DNA of 39,458 nt from assembly GCF_036404135.1 (NCBI RefSeq), contig NZ_DASWPE010000173.1, positions 1 through 39,458 of the forward strand. Direction: 5' to 3'. A program made the translations under genes and the position numbers. The number at the start of each line of letters is the position of its first letter. Positions within the stretch are counted from its first letter, which is position 1. The notes beneath the pieces are model-generated. The model searched no databases. It had not been told where the DNA came from and worked only from the letters and a program-made list of their open reading frames with translations. Shown in pieces: positions 1 through 8,850 of the stretch. The DNA comes from Rhodopseudomonas_A sp036404135 (GTDB taxonomy: Bacteria > Pseudomonadota > Alphaproteobacteria > Rhizobiales > Xanthobacteraceae).

Positions 1-363
1 AAAACCGACGCCGAAGCAATAGCCGCGATTGGCGACGATCACCGGCTTGGCGCAGCGCGCGGGTGCTGCGATGTTCCAGGCCAGTTTCGAGACGTGCTCG
101 GGCGAGGCCTCCATGAAGCCGCCGATATTGCCGCCGCTGGAAAAATGCTCGCCGACCGAGCGCAGCACGATGACGCGAACGCGATCGTCCTCGTCGAGGG
201 TTTCAAACACCAGCCGCAACTGATCGCGCTGCGGCATGCTGACGACGTTGTAGGGCGGCCGGTCGAGAATGATATCGGCGCGCTGATGGGCTTCGTCGAT
301 CTCGACGTGAAAGCCGTCGAGCTTGCCGAGGCGGGGATCGGTGAAGGCGTAGGATGACGGCAT
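1..363 (-). CDS. hmfE: Crotonase-family 2-oxoglutaryl-CoA hydrolase (HmfE-like), 3' part cut by window edge
   Basis: This is the N-terminal 121 codons of an enoyl-CoA hydratase/isomerase family protein that runs off the left edge without a stop. The start ATG at 361-363 follows an AGAAGGA ribosome site. The translation begins MPSSYAFTDPRLGKLDGF and shows the crotonase core: LDRPPYNVVSM near residue 35, VRVIVLRS near 63, and the oxyanion-hole segment HFSSGGNIGGF near 75, followed by AAPARCAKPVIVANRGYCFGVG. It is the last visible gene of the operon, 30 bases after the acyl-CoA ligase. In the furoate pathway HmfE acts on the ring-hydroxylated furoyl-CoA/2-oxoglutaryl-CoA level and releases 2-oxoglutarate. 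The family is certain. The HmfE assignment rests on context and on my recollection of this N-terminus in Bradyrhizobium homologues. Confidence 0.75.
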   Translation of the reverse strand, partial: MPSSYAFTDPRLGKLDGFHVEIDEAHQRADIILDRPPYNVVSMPQRDQLRLVFETLDEDDRVRVIVLRSVGEHFSSGGNIGGFMEASPEHVSKLAWNIAAPARCAKPVIVANRGYCFGVGF

Positions 364-393
364 TGGAGATGTCCTTCTGTTGGGATCTTGAGT

Positions 394-1941
394 TCAGGCG
401 GCGCCGGGCGGCGCGCGTTCCGGATCGTAGTCACCGGCAACCAGCAGCCGGCGCAGCAGTTTGCCGACCGGCGATTTCGGTAGTTCATCCACGAACACGA
501 TGCGCCGCGGACGCTTGAAATTCGCCAAACCCGACGCCTGGCAGAACTGCTCCAGTTCGCGCGCGCTGACCGGCGCGCCGCGCTTGACGAACGCCGCGAC
601 GATCTTGCCCCAGCGCTCGTCCGGCAATCCGACCACCGCGACCTCGGCGACCGCGTCGTGCAGCGACAGGCAGCTTTCCACTTCGACCGGAGAAACGTTC
701 TCGCCGCCGGTGATGATCATGTCGTCAACTCGTCCTGTGACGAAAAGGTCGCCGTCGGCATCGATGAAGCCGGTGTCGCCGGTGAAGTACCAGCCCTCGC
801 GCAGCGCCTTGGCATCGGCCTCCGGGCGTCGCCAATAGCCTTCGAAAGCTTCGTCGCTGGAAAGATGCGCGATGATCTCGCCCTCTTCGTCGATCGCGGC
901 GACATCCGCCACCGAAGTGGCATTCAACCGCACCACCCTGATATGCTGATTGATGCCGGCGCGGCCGGCGGAGCCCGGCTTGGCGACCGCGTTCTGATCG
1001 ATCGCGAAGGTGTAGATCTCCGAGCTGCCGTAATGATTGACGAACAGCTCGGGGCGAAACGCCTGGTCGAGCTTCTTCAACAGCCCGTCGGTCATCGACG
1101 CGCCGGCGAAGCCGAGCTTGCGTACGCTGGAGACGTCGCTTCCGGCGAAATCCGGGTGATACACCAGGTCGTGATACAGCGTCGGCACCAGATAGAGGGT
1201 GCTGATGTTTTCCGCCGCGATCAGCTTCAAGGCCTGGGGCGGATCGTAACGCGGCAGGCAGACGAAGGTGCCGCCGATCAGCGACATCGCCAATAGCGAG
1301 CGCACCCCCATGGTGTGATAGAGCGGCATCACGCCGAGCGTGCGCTCGCCGCGGCCGTAGAGATTCTGCGCGACATGGGCGACCGCCGCAGCGCGCTCGG
1401 CGCGATGCCGTCGCGGCACGCCCTTCGGCTTCGAGGTAGTGCCCGAGGTGTAGAGCATGATCGACCAGGCCTCGGCGCTGACCCGCGGGTTTGCGTCGGG
1501 TGCCTCGCGCGCGACCATGTCCTTGAAGCTGAAGAATTTGTCGTCGGCGGCCTCGTCGTCGAGCCCGACCCGGCGCAGCCCCGGCGCCAGCTTCGACTGC
1601 GCCACCGCCTCAGCGCTGACGTCCTGATAGACCACCGCGCAGGATTCCGAATTCTCGATGCAGAAATCCAGTTCGTCGGCCTTGGCGCGCCAATTCACCG
1701 GGGTGATGACGATGCCGGCGAACTGGCAGGCCCAATGAATCGTCGCGGCTTCCCAGCGGTTCTGCAGCGCGGTGACGAGGTGATCGCCGGGCTTCAGCCC
1801 GATGCGGTCGAACGCTGCGACCAGCGACGAGATCTTGCCGTACCATTGCCGGTAGCTCAGCCGGACGTCGCCGTCGACGATGGCGGTGGCGTCGGGATCG
1901 CGCGCGACGCTGGCGACAAAACTGCTTCCGAGATCAAGCAT
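394..1941 (-). CDS. hmfD: AMP-forming acyl-CoA ligase, probable 2-furoate-CoA ligase (HmfD-like)
   Basis: A 515-residue ANL-superfamily acyl-CoA synthetase. It would adenylate a carboxylic acid with ATP and transfer it to CoA in the cytoplasm. Visible motifs are the P-loop LYTSGTTSKPKG near residue 165, the A5-type YGSSE near 305, YFTGDTG near 385, and the C-terminal PKSPVGKLLRR with the adenylation lysine near 497. The ATG at 1941 is preferred over an upstream in-frame start because it overlaps the hmfC stop by 8 bases and has a GGAGCG site upstream. Its place between a three-subunit molybdenum hydroxylase and a crotonase points to activation of the hydroxylase substrate, hence 2-furoate. 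A benzoate-type substrate cannot be excluded from sequence alone. Confidence 0.78.
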   Translation of the reverse strand: MLDLGSSFVASVARDPDATAIVDGDVRLSYRQWYGKISSLVAAFDRIGLKPGDHLVTALQNRWEAATIHWACQFAGIVITPVNWRAKADELDFCIENSESCAVVYQDVSAEAVAQSKLAPGLRRVGLDDEAADDKFFSFKDMVAREAPDANPRVSAEAWSIMLYTSGTTSKPKGVPRRHRAERAAAVAHVAQNLYGRGERTLGVMPLYHTMGVRSLLAMSLIGGTFVCLPRYDPPQALKLIAAENISTLYLVPTLYHDLVYHPDFAGSDVSSVRKLGFAGASMTDGLLKKLDQAFRPELFVNHYGSSEIYTFAIDQNAVAKPGSAGRAGINQHIRVVRLNATSVADVAAIDEEGEIIAHLSSDEAFEGYWRRPEADAKALREGWYFTGDTGFIDADGDLFVTGRVDDMIITGGENVSPVEVESCLSLHDAVAEVAVVGLPDERWGKIVAAFVKRGAPVSARELEQFCQASGLANFKRPRRIVFVDELPKSPVGKLLRRLLVAGDYDPERAPPGAA

Positions 1942-2455
1942 CGGTGCGTTCGCTCCTGGATTGCGCCGCAAGTTCGCGGGCCGCTTCGAGCGCGGCCGTG
2001 ACGATCGGCGTGTAGCCGGTGCAGCGGCACAGATGGCCGCTCAACAGGTCGCGGATTTCGGCCTCGCTCGGCGTCGGATGGTGCCGCAGGAAGTGATCGA
2101 GCGACATCAGGATGCCGGCGGTGCAGAAGCCGCATTGCAAAGCGTGGTTGCGGCGAAACGCCGCCTGCAACACGCCCAAGCGATCCGGCGCCGGCGCCAG
2201 GCCCTCGACGGTCTTGAGATCGCAGCCGTCGATCTGCACCGCCAGCGTCAGGCAGGCGCGGGTGAGCTGGCCGTCGACCGTGATGGTGCAGGCGCCGCAG
2301 ACGCCGTGCTCACAGCCGACATGAGTGCCGGTGGCGCCGATGCTCTGGCGCAGGAAATCGGTGAGCAGCAGCCGCGGTTCGGCCTCGCCCTGCACCGGCT
2401 TGCCGTTCAGCGTGAAGCGCACCAGGTGGCGCTGCGAGGACGACAAGCGGCTCAT
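1934..2455 (-). CDS. hmfC: 2-furoyl-CoA dehydrogenase-type 2Fe-2S subunit (HmfC/CoxS family)
   Basis: A 173-residue two-domain iron-sulfur subunit of the xanthine oxidase family. The plant-ferredoxin-like domain carries CEHGVCGAC near residues 43-51 with a further cysteine in TRACLTLAV. The all-helical domain carries CGFCTAGILMSL near 112 and CRCTGYTPIV near 144. The two 2Fe-2S clusters pass electrons from the molybdenum site to FAD. Length is normal for the family. Its ATG overlaps the stop of the FAD subunit as ATGA, and it overlaps hmfD by 8 bases, so translation is coupled. The subunit type is certain; the furoyl-CoA substrate is inferred from the operon. Confidence 0.85.
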   Translation of the reverse strand: MSRLSSSQRHLVRFTLNGKPVQGEAEPRLLLTDFLRQSIGATGTHVGCEHGVCGACTITVDGQLTRACLTLAVQIDGCDLKTVEGLAPAPDRLGVLQAAFRRNHALQCGFCTAGILMSLDHFLRHHPTPSEAEIRDLLSGHLCRCTGYTPIVTAALEAARELAAQSRSERTDA

Positions 2456-3264
2456 TGCAGCACCTCGCGCAGCAGATCGCGGCCCATCAACCGCACCAGA
2501 TCGCGACGATAGCGCGCGGTGGCGTGGACGTCGTCGCGGGCATCGAGCTCGTGGGCAAAGCCGTTCAGCGCGTCGTCGAGCGCGCTACCCTCGAGCCGCG
2601 GCCAGTCGCGCGCGGTCGGCACGTCGGCGACGCCGCCGACCGCGAAGCGCACGCCGTCCTGGGTGACGACCGCGGCGCAGGCGACGATGGCGAAATCGCC
2701 GTGCCGGCGCGCCACTTCGCGGAACGCGCAGCGCGCGTTGCCGGCTGGAAACGACACCGCCTCGATCAATTCGTCGTCGGCGCGCGCGGTCGCCATCATG
2801 CCGGCAAAGAACTCGCGCGCCGCGACCTTGCGCTGCTTGCCGGCGCTGCGCAGATGGACTTCGCCGCCGAGCGCTGTCAGCGCCAGCGGCAATTCGGCGC
2901 TGGGATCGGCATGCGCCAGCGAGCCGCACACCGTGCCGCGGCTGCGGGTCTGAGCGTGGCCGGTCCACGGCAGCGCCTTTGCGATCAATGGCAAACTTGT
3001 GGCAAGCTCCGGCCAGGCCAGCAGCGCCGCCTGCCGCACCCCGGCGCCGATCGTGACGCGACCGGACCTGTGCGTGATCGAATCCAATTCGCGCAGCCGC
3101 ATGATGTCGATCAGCACTTTCGGGCGGGCGAGGCGCATGTTGAGCATCGCCATCAGCGACTGGCCGCCGGCGATGATGCGGGCATCGCCGCCGTGCTGCG
3201 CCAGCACCTCGAGCGCCTCGCCGACCGTCTCGGCCCGGACATAGTCGAACGCTGCCGGCTTCAT
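2452..3264 (-). CDS. hmfB: 2-furoyl-CoA dehydrogenase-type FAD-binding subunit (HmfB/CoxM family)
   Basis: A 270-residue FAD subunit of a molybdenum hydroxylase. The FAD pyrophosphate loop IIAGGQSLMAMLNMRLARP is near residue 31 and the second flavin motif RGTVCGSLAHADPSAELP is near 107. The start is taken at the ATG of an ATGA overlap with hmfA; a GTG three codons upstream is less likely. The protein lacks the roughly 40-residue insertion with an extra 4Fe-4S cluster found in 4-hydroxybenzoyl-CoA reductase beta subunits. That argues for an oxidising dehydrogenase rather than a dearomatising reductase. It forms a trimeric unit with the neighbouring 2Fe-2S and molybdopterin subunits. Confidence 0.84.
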   Translation of the reverse strand: MKPAAFDYVRAETVGEALEVLAQHGGDARIIAGGQSLMAMLNMRLARPKVLIDIMRLRELDSITHRSGRVTIGAGVRQAALLAWPELATSLPLIAKALPWTGHAQTRSRGTVCGSLAHADPSAELPLALTALGGEVHLRSAGKQRKVAAREFFAGMMATARADDELIEAVSFPAGNARCAFREVARRHGDFAIVACAAVVTQDGVRFAVGGVADVPTARDWPRLEGSALDDALNGFAHELDARDDVHATARYRRDLVRLMGRDLLREVLQ

Positions 3265-6254
3265 CGCGACCACCCGACGAGCCGCAGCAGCCGCGTCAAC
3301 CAGGAATCGCGCGGCACCAGCTGGCCGCCGGCGGTCGCGGCGAGGGCGGTGAAAAACTTTCCGATGATCACGCGCGTTGCGCCGTCGAGCAGCCGGCCGC
3401 CGATCGAGGCGACCTTGCCGCCGATCGCCGCCTCGTAGACGTAAGTCATCGTGGTGCCGCCGGCGGCATCGGCCGCAAGCGTGATGCGGCCCTCGCCGCC
3501 GCCGAAGCCGAGCGCGCCCTCGGCGCTGCCGCCGAGCGTCACCGCGCGCGGCGGATCGAGATCCGACAATTTGACGTCGGCGCGATAGCGCCCGGTGACG
3601 GGGCCGATGCCGAGCGTCACCTCGGCGCGGAAATAGGTATCGGAGATTTTCTCGACGCGCTCGCAGCCCGGGATCACCCGCTTCAGCGTGTCGGGATCGA
3701 GCAGCATCGCCCAGACTTGCTCGGGCGGCGCGCCGACAGACGCGCGGCCCTCGCCGCGCAGCTTGCGGTCGTTGCCGCCGGCCCGCGGCGCCGCGGCCGC
3801 GCGGCCGCCCGCGGGCGCGCCACGCTCATCGCCGCGTAAAATCTGCGCCAGCCGCGCCGGCACCAGCGGCAGCGTGATGTCCGTAATGCCGAGCGCGTCG
3901 GCCACCGCATTGGCGATGCACACCGGCGTCGACATGCAATTGCCCTCGCCGACGCCCTTGGCGCCGAGCGGAGTGAACGGCGACGGCGTCTCCATATGCA
4001 GGATCATCGGATCCGGCACTTCCATCGTGGTCGGCAGCAAGTAATCAGCGAGCGTGCCGGTGAGGAAACTGCCGTCCGCCGCGTAGGCATATTCCTCGTA
4101 GAGTGCTGCGCCAATCGCCTGGGCGAAGCCGCCGCGGATCTGGCCGTCGACCATGCCGGGATGCAGGATGGTGCCGCAATCATGCATGGTGACGTAGCGA
4201 TCAATCTTCGTCTCCAGCGTCACCGGATCGATCTCGACGCCGCAGAAGTCGAAGATGAAGCCGTGGCACAGCGAGGAATTCACCCGGTCGGCATCGTCCG
4301 GCGCCGCCAATTCCGTCGGTGTCCAGAACACCGTCTCGCGCAAGGTGTTGCCGATATCGTCCGGCAATGAGCCCGGCGACCAATGGCTCAGCGCGGCGAG
4401 CCGCGTAAACGCGATGCTGTTGTCCGGGTTGGACTTCGAGCCGACCCGGCCGCCGCGAAACACCACGTCGGCGACCTCGATATTCAACTGGCTCGCCGCG
4501 ACCCGCGCCAGCCGCTCCGCGAGGCGTCCGGCAGCGAGTTTCGCGGTGCCGGCGACCGCGGCGGCAAAACGACTGGCGTAGTTGCCGGACGCGATCGACC
4601 AGGCATCCTTCGCGGTGTCGATCTCGGTGTTGACGCGGACATCGGCAGGCTTGACGCCGAACACGTCGGCGACCACCTGCGACAGCACGGTGCGATGGCC
4701 CTGGCCCTGCGGCACCGAGGCGACGTGCACGGTGATGCCGCCGACCGGATCGAGCGCCACGGTGGCTGTCGCCTGCGCGCCGTTCTTCGGCCCCGCCTTG
4801 CGGCGCTCCGCCGCGGTCAGCACCGTGGTGATGTAGCCCATGTTGGAGACGCTGGGCTCGACCACCGCGGCATAGCCGATGCCGTAGCGCCGGCCTTGCG
4901 CCCGTGCCGCGTCGCGCCGCGATTTCAACTCTTCGAGCTTGCCGCCTTCGACGCCACGCGCGATCGCCTGCTGATAGTCGCCGGAATCCAGTAGCGCCCC
5001 GGTCGCGGTGCGATACGGAAACGAGCCCGCCGGCACCAGATTGCGCTTGATCACGCCGAGCGGATCGAGGCTTAGCTCGACCGCGATGCGTTGCACGAGC
5101 CGCTCCAGCGCGAAATACATTTGCGGGCCGCCGAAGCCGCGGTTCAAGCCGGTCGGGGTCTTGTTGGTGACGACGACGCGGTTGCGCACCGCGACGTGCT
5201 CGATCGCATAGGCGCCGGTGAGATTGCCGTGCATCCGGTACAGCGTCGCCGGCTCCGGCGCGCGTAAGTGAGCGCCGCAATCCTCGACCTGATCCCAGTC
5301 GAGCGCCAGAATCTTGCCGTCGGCGGCGACCGCCGCGGCGAGCGTGGTTGAGCGGTTGGTCGCCGATACCGAGGCGGTGAGATGTTCCAGCCGGTCCTCG
5401 ATCCATTTCACCGGCCGGCCGACCACCCGCGACGCCGCGGCGATCAGCACGATGTATGGAAAGATTCCCTGCTTGATGCCGAAGCTGCCGCCGGAATCCG
5501 GCGGGGTACGCAGCCGCAGCCGATTGCCGGGCACCTTCAGCGCGCGCGAGATCACCGCGTGGATGCTGAACGGCCCCTGGAAATTCGCCAGCACGTCGTA
5601 GGCATCTTCTGCCGCATCGTAGTCGGCGACCACGCCATAGGTCTCGATCGGGGTGCAGGAATTGCGCGGATAGTTGATCGCGACGGAGATGCGGTGCGGC
5701 GCCTCGGCGAAGGCGCGCTCGGGGTCGCCGTAACGAAAGCTGCGATCGCTGGCGACATTGCCGGCAAAGCCGTCATGCAGCACCGGAGCGTCCGCCGACA
5801 GCGCGATGAGCGGATCGATCACCGCCGCGCGCACCTGGTAGTCGACCTCGATCAGGTCGACGCCGTCTTCGGCGAGATAACGGTCCTGCGCGATCACCAA
5901 CGCCACCGCCTCGCCGACATAGCGCACCCGGTCGACCGCGATCGGCCAGCATTGCACCGGCGCCTTGACGCCGACCACGAGGCTCGAGGTCAGCGCGGTG
6001 ATGTCGTCGCCGGTCAGCACCGCGACGACGCCGGCGAGCTGCCGCGCGGCCGCGGTGCGGATCGCGACGATGTCGGCATGGGCGTGCGGCGAGCGCAGGA
6101 TCGCCGCATAGAGCGTGCCCGGCCGGGTGCCGAGATCGTCGATGTAGCGGCCGCGCCCGGTGAGCAGGGCTGCGTCCTCGACGCGCTCGATCGAGCGGCC
6201 GACCCAAGGCCGGTTGACGTCGAGCTCGATTGCCGCTTCGGCGGGTTGCGCCAT
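3261..6254 (-). CDS. hmfA: 2-furoyl-CoA dehydrogenase-type molybdopterin subunit fused to a CoxG-like domain (HmfA)
   Basis: A 997-residue catalytic subunit of the xanthine oxidase family. The first roughly 800 residues are a CoxL-like large subunit: GRSIERVEDAALLTGRGRYIDD near residue 18 (shown only in outline), the NRGFGGPQMYFALERL cofactor segment near 365, VPQGQGHRT near 515, and GAKGVGEGNC near 765 with the expected catalytic glutamate in GVGEG. After a Gly/Ala-rich linker at about 804-830 comes a second domain with the CoxG/SRPBCC pattern (GAPPEQVWAMLLDPDTLKRV, IPGCERVEKI). CoxG proteins assist cofactor maturation or membrane attachment and are usually separate. Expected reaction is water-dependent C-5 hydroxylation of furoyl-CoA. 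Substrate is inferred from the operon; family and fusion are directly visible. Confidence 0.82.
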   Translation of the reverse strand: MAQPAEAAIELDVNRPWVGRSIERVEDAALLTGRGRYIDDLGTRPGTLYAAILRSPHAHADIVAIRTAAARQLAGVVAVLTGDDITALTSSLVVGVKAPVQCWPIAVDRVRYVGEAVALVIAQDRYLAEDGVDLIEVDYQVRAAVIDPLIALSADAPVLHDGFAGNVASDRSFRYGDPERAFAEAPHRISVAINYPRNSCTPIETYGVVADYDAAEDAYDVLANFQGPFSIHAVISRALKVPGNRLRLRTPPDSGGSFGIKQGIFPYIVLIAAASRVVGRPVKWIEDRLEHLTASVSATNRSTTLAAAVAADGKILALDWDQVEDCGAHLRAPEPATLYRMHGNLTGAYAIEHVAVRNRVVVTNKTPTGLNRGFGGPQMYFALERLVQRIAVELSLDPLGVIKRNLVPAGSFPYRTATGALLDSGDYQQAIARGVEGGKLEELKSRRDAARAQGRRYGIGYAAVVEPSVSNMGYITTVLTAAERRKAGPKNGAQATATVALDPVGGITVHVASVPQGQGHRTVLSQVVADVFGVKPADVRVNTEIDTAKDAWSIASGNYASRFAAAVAGTAKLAAGRLAERLARVAASQLNIEVADVVFRGGRVGSKSNPDNSIAFTRLAALSHWSPGSLPDDIGNTLRETVFWTPTELAAPDDADRVNSSLCHGFIFDFCGVEIDPVTLETKIDRYVTMHDCGTILHPGMVDGQIRGGFAQAIGAALYEEYAYAADGSFLTGTLADYLLPTTMEVPDPMILHMETPSPFTPLGAKGVGEGNCMSTPVCIANAVADALGITDITLPLVPARLAQILRGDERGAPAGGRAAAAPRAGGNDRKLRGEGRASVGAPPEQVWAMLLDPDTLKRVIPGCERVEKISDTYFRAEVTLGIGPVTGRYRADVKLSDLDPPRAVTLGGSAEGALGFGGGEGRITLAADAAGGTTMTYVYEAAIGGKVASIGGRLLDGATRVIIGKFFTALAATAGGQLVPRDSWLTRLLRLVGWSR

Positions 6255-6386
6255 CCTGAACTCGTGCTCCCGGTCGCGCGTGTGATCCGCGCGTGAGCAA
6301 CCTTGTCAGCAGATCGGCGGACCGGGCCATGCCGGTCGTGCTCGGCAATTACCAAACCGTCTCATTCGAACGACCGCCACGCGGCG

Positions 6387-7229
6387 TCAGCTCGCCAGCC
6401 GCGACACGTTGCGGAATTCGCGCGGGCCGACGCCGGAATGGTTGCGGAAGAACCGGGTGAAATGCGCCGGCTCGGCGAAGCCCAGGGTCTCGCCGATTTC
6501 ACCGAACGGCGCATCTTGATGCAGCACCGCTTGCACCGCATGTTCCATCCGCACCACGTTGAGATAGACCTTCGGCGGCATACCCTCGGAATTCTCGAAC
6601 AGTCGGAAAAAATGCGCGCGCGACAGCCCGGCGGCCTTGGCGAATTTGTCGATGTTCGGCGCGCGGCCGGCCTCGGCGCGCATCGCGTCGATCGCCCGGC
6701 GAATGCGCCAGTCGCGTCCGGTCACCGCCATCTCGCGAATCGAGCTCGGGAAACTGCGCCACGGCGTGAAGCGCTCGATCACCGCCACCATCAGATCGGA
6801 CAGCAGCGTCTCGTGCGCTAAGACGCTGTCCGGCCGCGACATCATCTCGGCGGCGAGCGCCATGCTGAGGTTGCGAATCCGCGGCGAGATTTCGCCGGAG
6901 GGCTGGCTGAAGAATCCCGGCGCGCCGCTGGCCGCCCAGCCCGGACGGAACCGCTTCAGCCATTGCGGCTCGACATAGAGCGCCAGGATCAAGGTGCAGG
7001 GCCGGTTCGGATCGTGCACATAGGCGTGCGGCTGCCAGCCATTGACCAGCACCGCGCCATTGTCGGTCAAAGGATAGACCTGATCGCCGACCACGAACTG
7101 GGTGTCGGCGCCTTCGACCTTCAGCAGCACATGGCAATGCGGATGGGCGTGCCGCACCAGCGAACAATCCATGTCCAATAGCGCGACACGGCCGAATTCG
7201 CCATGGGCGATACGCAACGCAGTCGACAT
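6387..7229 (-). CDS. AraC-family transcriptional regulator
   Basis: A 280-residue AraC/XylS regulator. An N-terminal cupin-like sensor domain includes HAHPHCHVLLKVEG near residue 27 and GAVLVNGWQPHAY near 58. The C-terminal double helix-turn-helix spans about 190-277, with KFAKAAGLSRAHFFRLF as the first recognition helix and EIGETLGFAEPAHFTRFFR as the conserved second HTH. It lies inside the operon, 11 bases after the ABC permease gene and 132 bases before hmfA, so it is likely co-transcribed and autoregulatory. Furan-degradation loci often carry their own regulators, and this gene probably senses a furan carboxylate or its CoA ester. The effector is unproven. Confidence 0.85.
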   Translation of the reverse strand: MSTALRIAHGEFGRVALLDMDCSLVRHAHPHCHVLLKVEGADTQFVVGDQVYPLTDNGAVLVNGWQPHAYVHDPNRPCTLILALYVEPQWLKRFRPGWAASGAPGFFSQPSGEISPRIRNLSMALAAEMMSRPDSVLAHETLLSDLMVAVIERFTPWRSFPSSIREMAVTGRDWRIRRAIDAMRAEAGRAPNIDKFAKAAGLSRAHFFRLFENSEGMPPKVYLNVVRMEHAVQAVLHQDAPFGEIGETLGFAEPAHFTRFFRNHSGVGPREFRNVSRLAS

Positions 7230-7240
7230 GCAACCTCCGC

Positions 7241-8008
7241 TCAGGCGTTGGTCTTCCAGGGGATCAATCGGCGTTCGATCTCGTCAAGCACGATCGAGAA
7301 CACGAAGCCGAGGATCGCGATCACCAACAGGCCCACATACATGGTGTCAACGGTCAGCACCTGCCAGGCGTTCCAGATCATGAAACCGATGCCGTCGTCG
7401 GAGGCCACCATCTCCGAGATCGCGATCAGGATCAGCCCCATGCCGGCGGCGAGCTTGATCCCGGCCATGATCGACGGCAGGGCTCCAGGCAGCGCGATGG
7501 TGCGGAACACCTGCCAGCGGCTGGCGCGGAAATTGTGCCCGACGTCGAGATAGATCCGATCCAGATTGACGACGCCGACCATGGTGTTGATGACGATCGG
7601 ATAGAACGCGCCGAGCGCCACCATCACCACCTTGGAAAATTCGCCGAGCCCGAAGATCAACAGCACCAAGGGCAGGATCGCGCTTTTCGGAATCGGGTAA
7701 GTCGCGGAAATCAACGGATCGATCGCCGCCCGCAGCGGCCGCGAAATCCCCATCGCCAGGCCCAGCAGCAGCGCCGGCACGCCGCCGAGCAGCATGCCGA
7801 GCGCCAGCCGCCGCAGGCTCGCCAGCGTATTATGCACGAGTTCGCCGGAGGCCAGCAACACGCCGATCTGATGCACGATGCTGGACGGCGGCGGAAAGAA
7901 TCGGACGTCGATCAGCTGGAACCGGCCGGCCGCCTCCCACAACAGCAACAGCAGGAGCGGCGTCAGAATGCCGATCGCGCGCTCATAACCTTTCAACCCG
8001 TGGTTCAT
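7241..8008 (-). CDS. NitT/TauT-type ABC transporter permease, probable furan-carboxylate uptake
   Basis: A 255-residue inner-membrane permease of the SsuC/TauC/NrtB type with about six hydrophobic segments, the first at about residues 12-28 (IGILTPLLLLLLWEAAG). The EAA-type cytoplasmic loop that contacts the ATPase is around residues 160-190 (NFRASRWQVFRTIALPGALP). The start ATG overlaps the ATPase stop as ATGA. It belongs to a set of substrate-binding protein, ATPase and permease placed between the hmfF-like gene and the AraC gene. That position suggests import of the pathway substrate, in the role that MFS carriers play in other furan-degrading bacteria. Transported ligand is an inference. 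Confidence 0.87.
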   Translation of the reverse strand: MNHGLKGYERAIGILTPLLLLLLWEAAGRFQLIDVRFFPPPSSIVHQIGVLLASGELVHNTLASLRRLALGMLLGGVPALLLGLAMGISRPLRAAIDPLISATYPIPKSAILPLVLLIFGLGEFSKVVMVALGAFYPIVINTMVGVVNLDRIYLDVGHNFRASRWQVFRTIALPGALPSIMAGIKLAAGMGLILIAISEMVASDDGIGFMIWNAWQVLTVDTMYVGLLVIAILGFVFSIVLDEIERRLIPWKTNA

Positions 8009-8835
8009 GATGCGCTGCCCTCCAACTGCCGCGCGCGATTGACCTCCTCGCGCAACTGTTCCCAGATGTCGTAGACCAGTTCGCCATAGGCCGGCTTGTG
8101 GCGCAGCTCCAGCACGTTGCGCGGCCGTTCGAACGGCACGTCGATCAGCGCCTTGGCGCGGCCGGGATTGGCGGTCATCACCATGATGCGGTCGCCGAGC
8201 GTCACCGCCTCGTCGACGCTGTGGGTGATGAACACCACGGTCTTGCGGGTGGCTTCCCAGATCCGCAGCAATTCCTCATGCAGCAACAGCTTGTTCTGTT
8301 CGTCGAGCGCGGAGAACGGCTCGTCCATCAGCAAGATTTCCGGATCATTGGCAAAGGCGCGGACGATCGACACCCGCTGCTTCATGCCGCCGGACAATTG
8401 ATGCGGATAGCGGTCGCGGAACCGCCACAGCCCGATCCGCTCCAGCCAGACCCGCACGCTGTCGGCGACCTCCGGCTCGGCGACCTTGCGCATCCGCAGC
8501 CCATAGGCGGCGTTGTCGAACACCGTCATCCAGGGAAACAGTGAGTCGCCCTGGAAGATCATCGAATTGCTCGGCCGCGCGGGATCGACCTGGCGGACGT
8601 CGACGCGGCCTTCGCTTTCGTGATCGAGCCCGGCGAGAATCCGCAGCAAAGTGGTCTTGCCGCAGCCGGAGGGGCCGACGATGACGAAGAACTGGCCCTG
8701 CAGAATATCCACGGTGATGCCGTCAAGCGCCACGAAGCCCGAGGTGCCGAAATATTTCCGCACCCCGGACAGCGAGATCTGGGTCGGCCGCGGCGCCGCC
8801 GCCGCGCGATCGTGAACGATTTGAATCGCCGCCAT
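8005..8835 (-). CDS. NitT/TauT-type ABC transporter ATP-binding protein
   Basis: A 276-residue ATPase of the SsuB/TauB/NrtD type. It has Walker A VGPSGCGKTTLLRILAGLD near residue 53, the Q-loop MIFQGDSLFPW near 93, the signature LSGGMKQRVSIVRAF near 145, Walker B ILLMDEPFSALD near 168, and the switch histidine in VVFITHSVDEAV near 202. It energises uptake through the adjacent permease. It starts 15 bases after the substrate-binding protein stop and overlaps the permease by 4 bases. An N-terminal extension of about 20 residues precedes the first beta strand. Its C-terminus (NPGRAKALIDVPFERPRN) provides a useful comparison for the ATPase remnant at 19.8 kb. Confidence 0.9.
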   Translation of the reverse strand: MAAIQIVHDRAAAAPRPTQISLSGVRKYFGTSGFVALDGITVDILQGQFFVIVGPSGCGKTTLLRILAGLDHESEGRVDVRQVDPARPSNSMIFQGDSLFPWMTVFDNAAYGLRMRKVAEPEVADSVRVWLERIGLWRFRDRYPHQLSGGMKQRVSIVRAFANDPEILLMDEPFSALDEQNKLLLHEELLRIWEATRKTVVFITHSVDEAVTLGDRIMVMTANPGRAKALIDVPFERPRNVLELRHKPAYGELVYDIWEQLREEVNRARQLEGSAS

Positions 8836-8850
8836 GCTGTCTCCGTTGTC

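Noticed and set aside
4201..5406. A 401-codon minus-strand frame inside the molybdopterin subunit gene
   Set aside because: Arg/Gly-rich shadow of hmfA in another frame, with no motifs or ribosome site.
394..6254. Reading the hydroxylase trimer and ligase as a 4-hydroxybenzoyl-CoA reductase pathway
   Set aside because: The FAD subunit is only 270 residues and lacks the extra 4Fe-4S insertion, and the neighbours (crotonase, UbiD and UbiX types) fit the furan pathway better.
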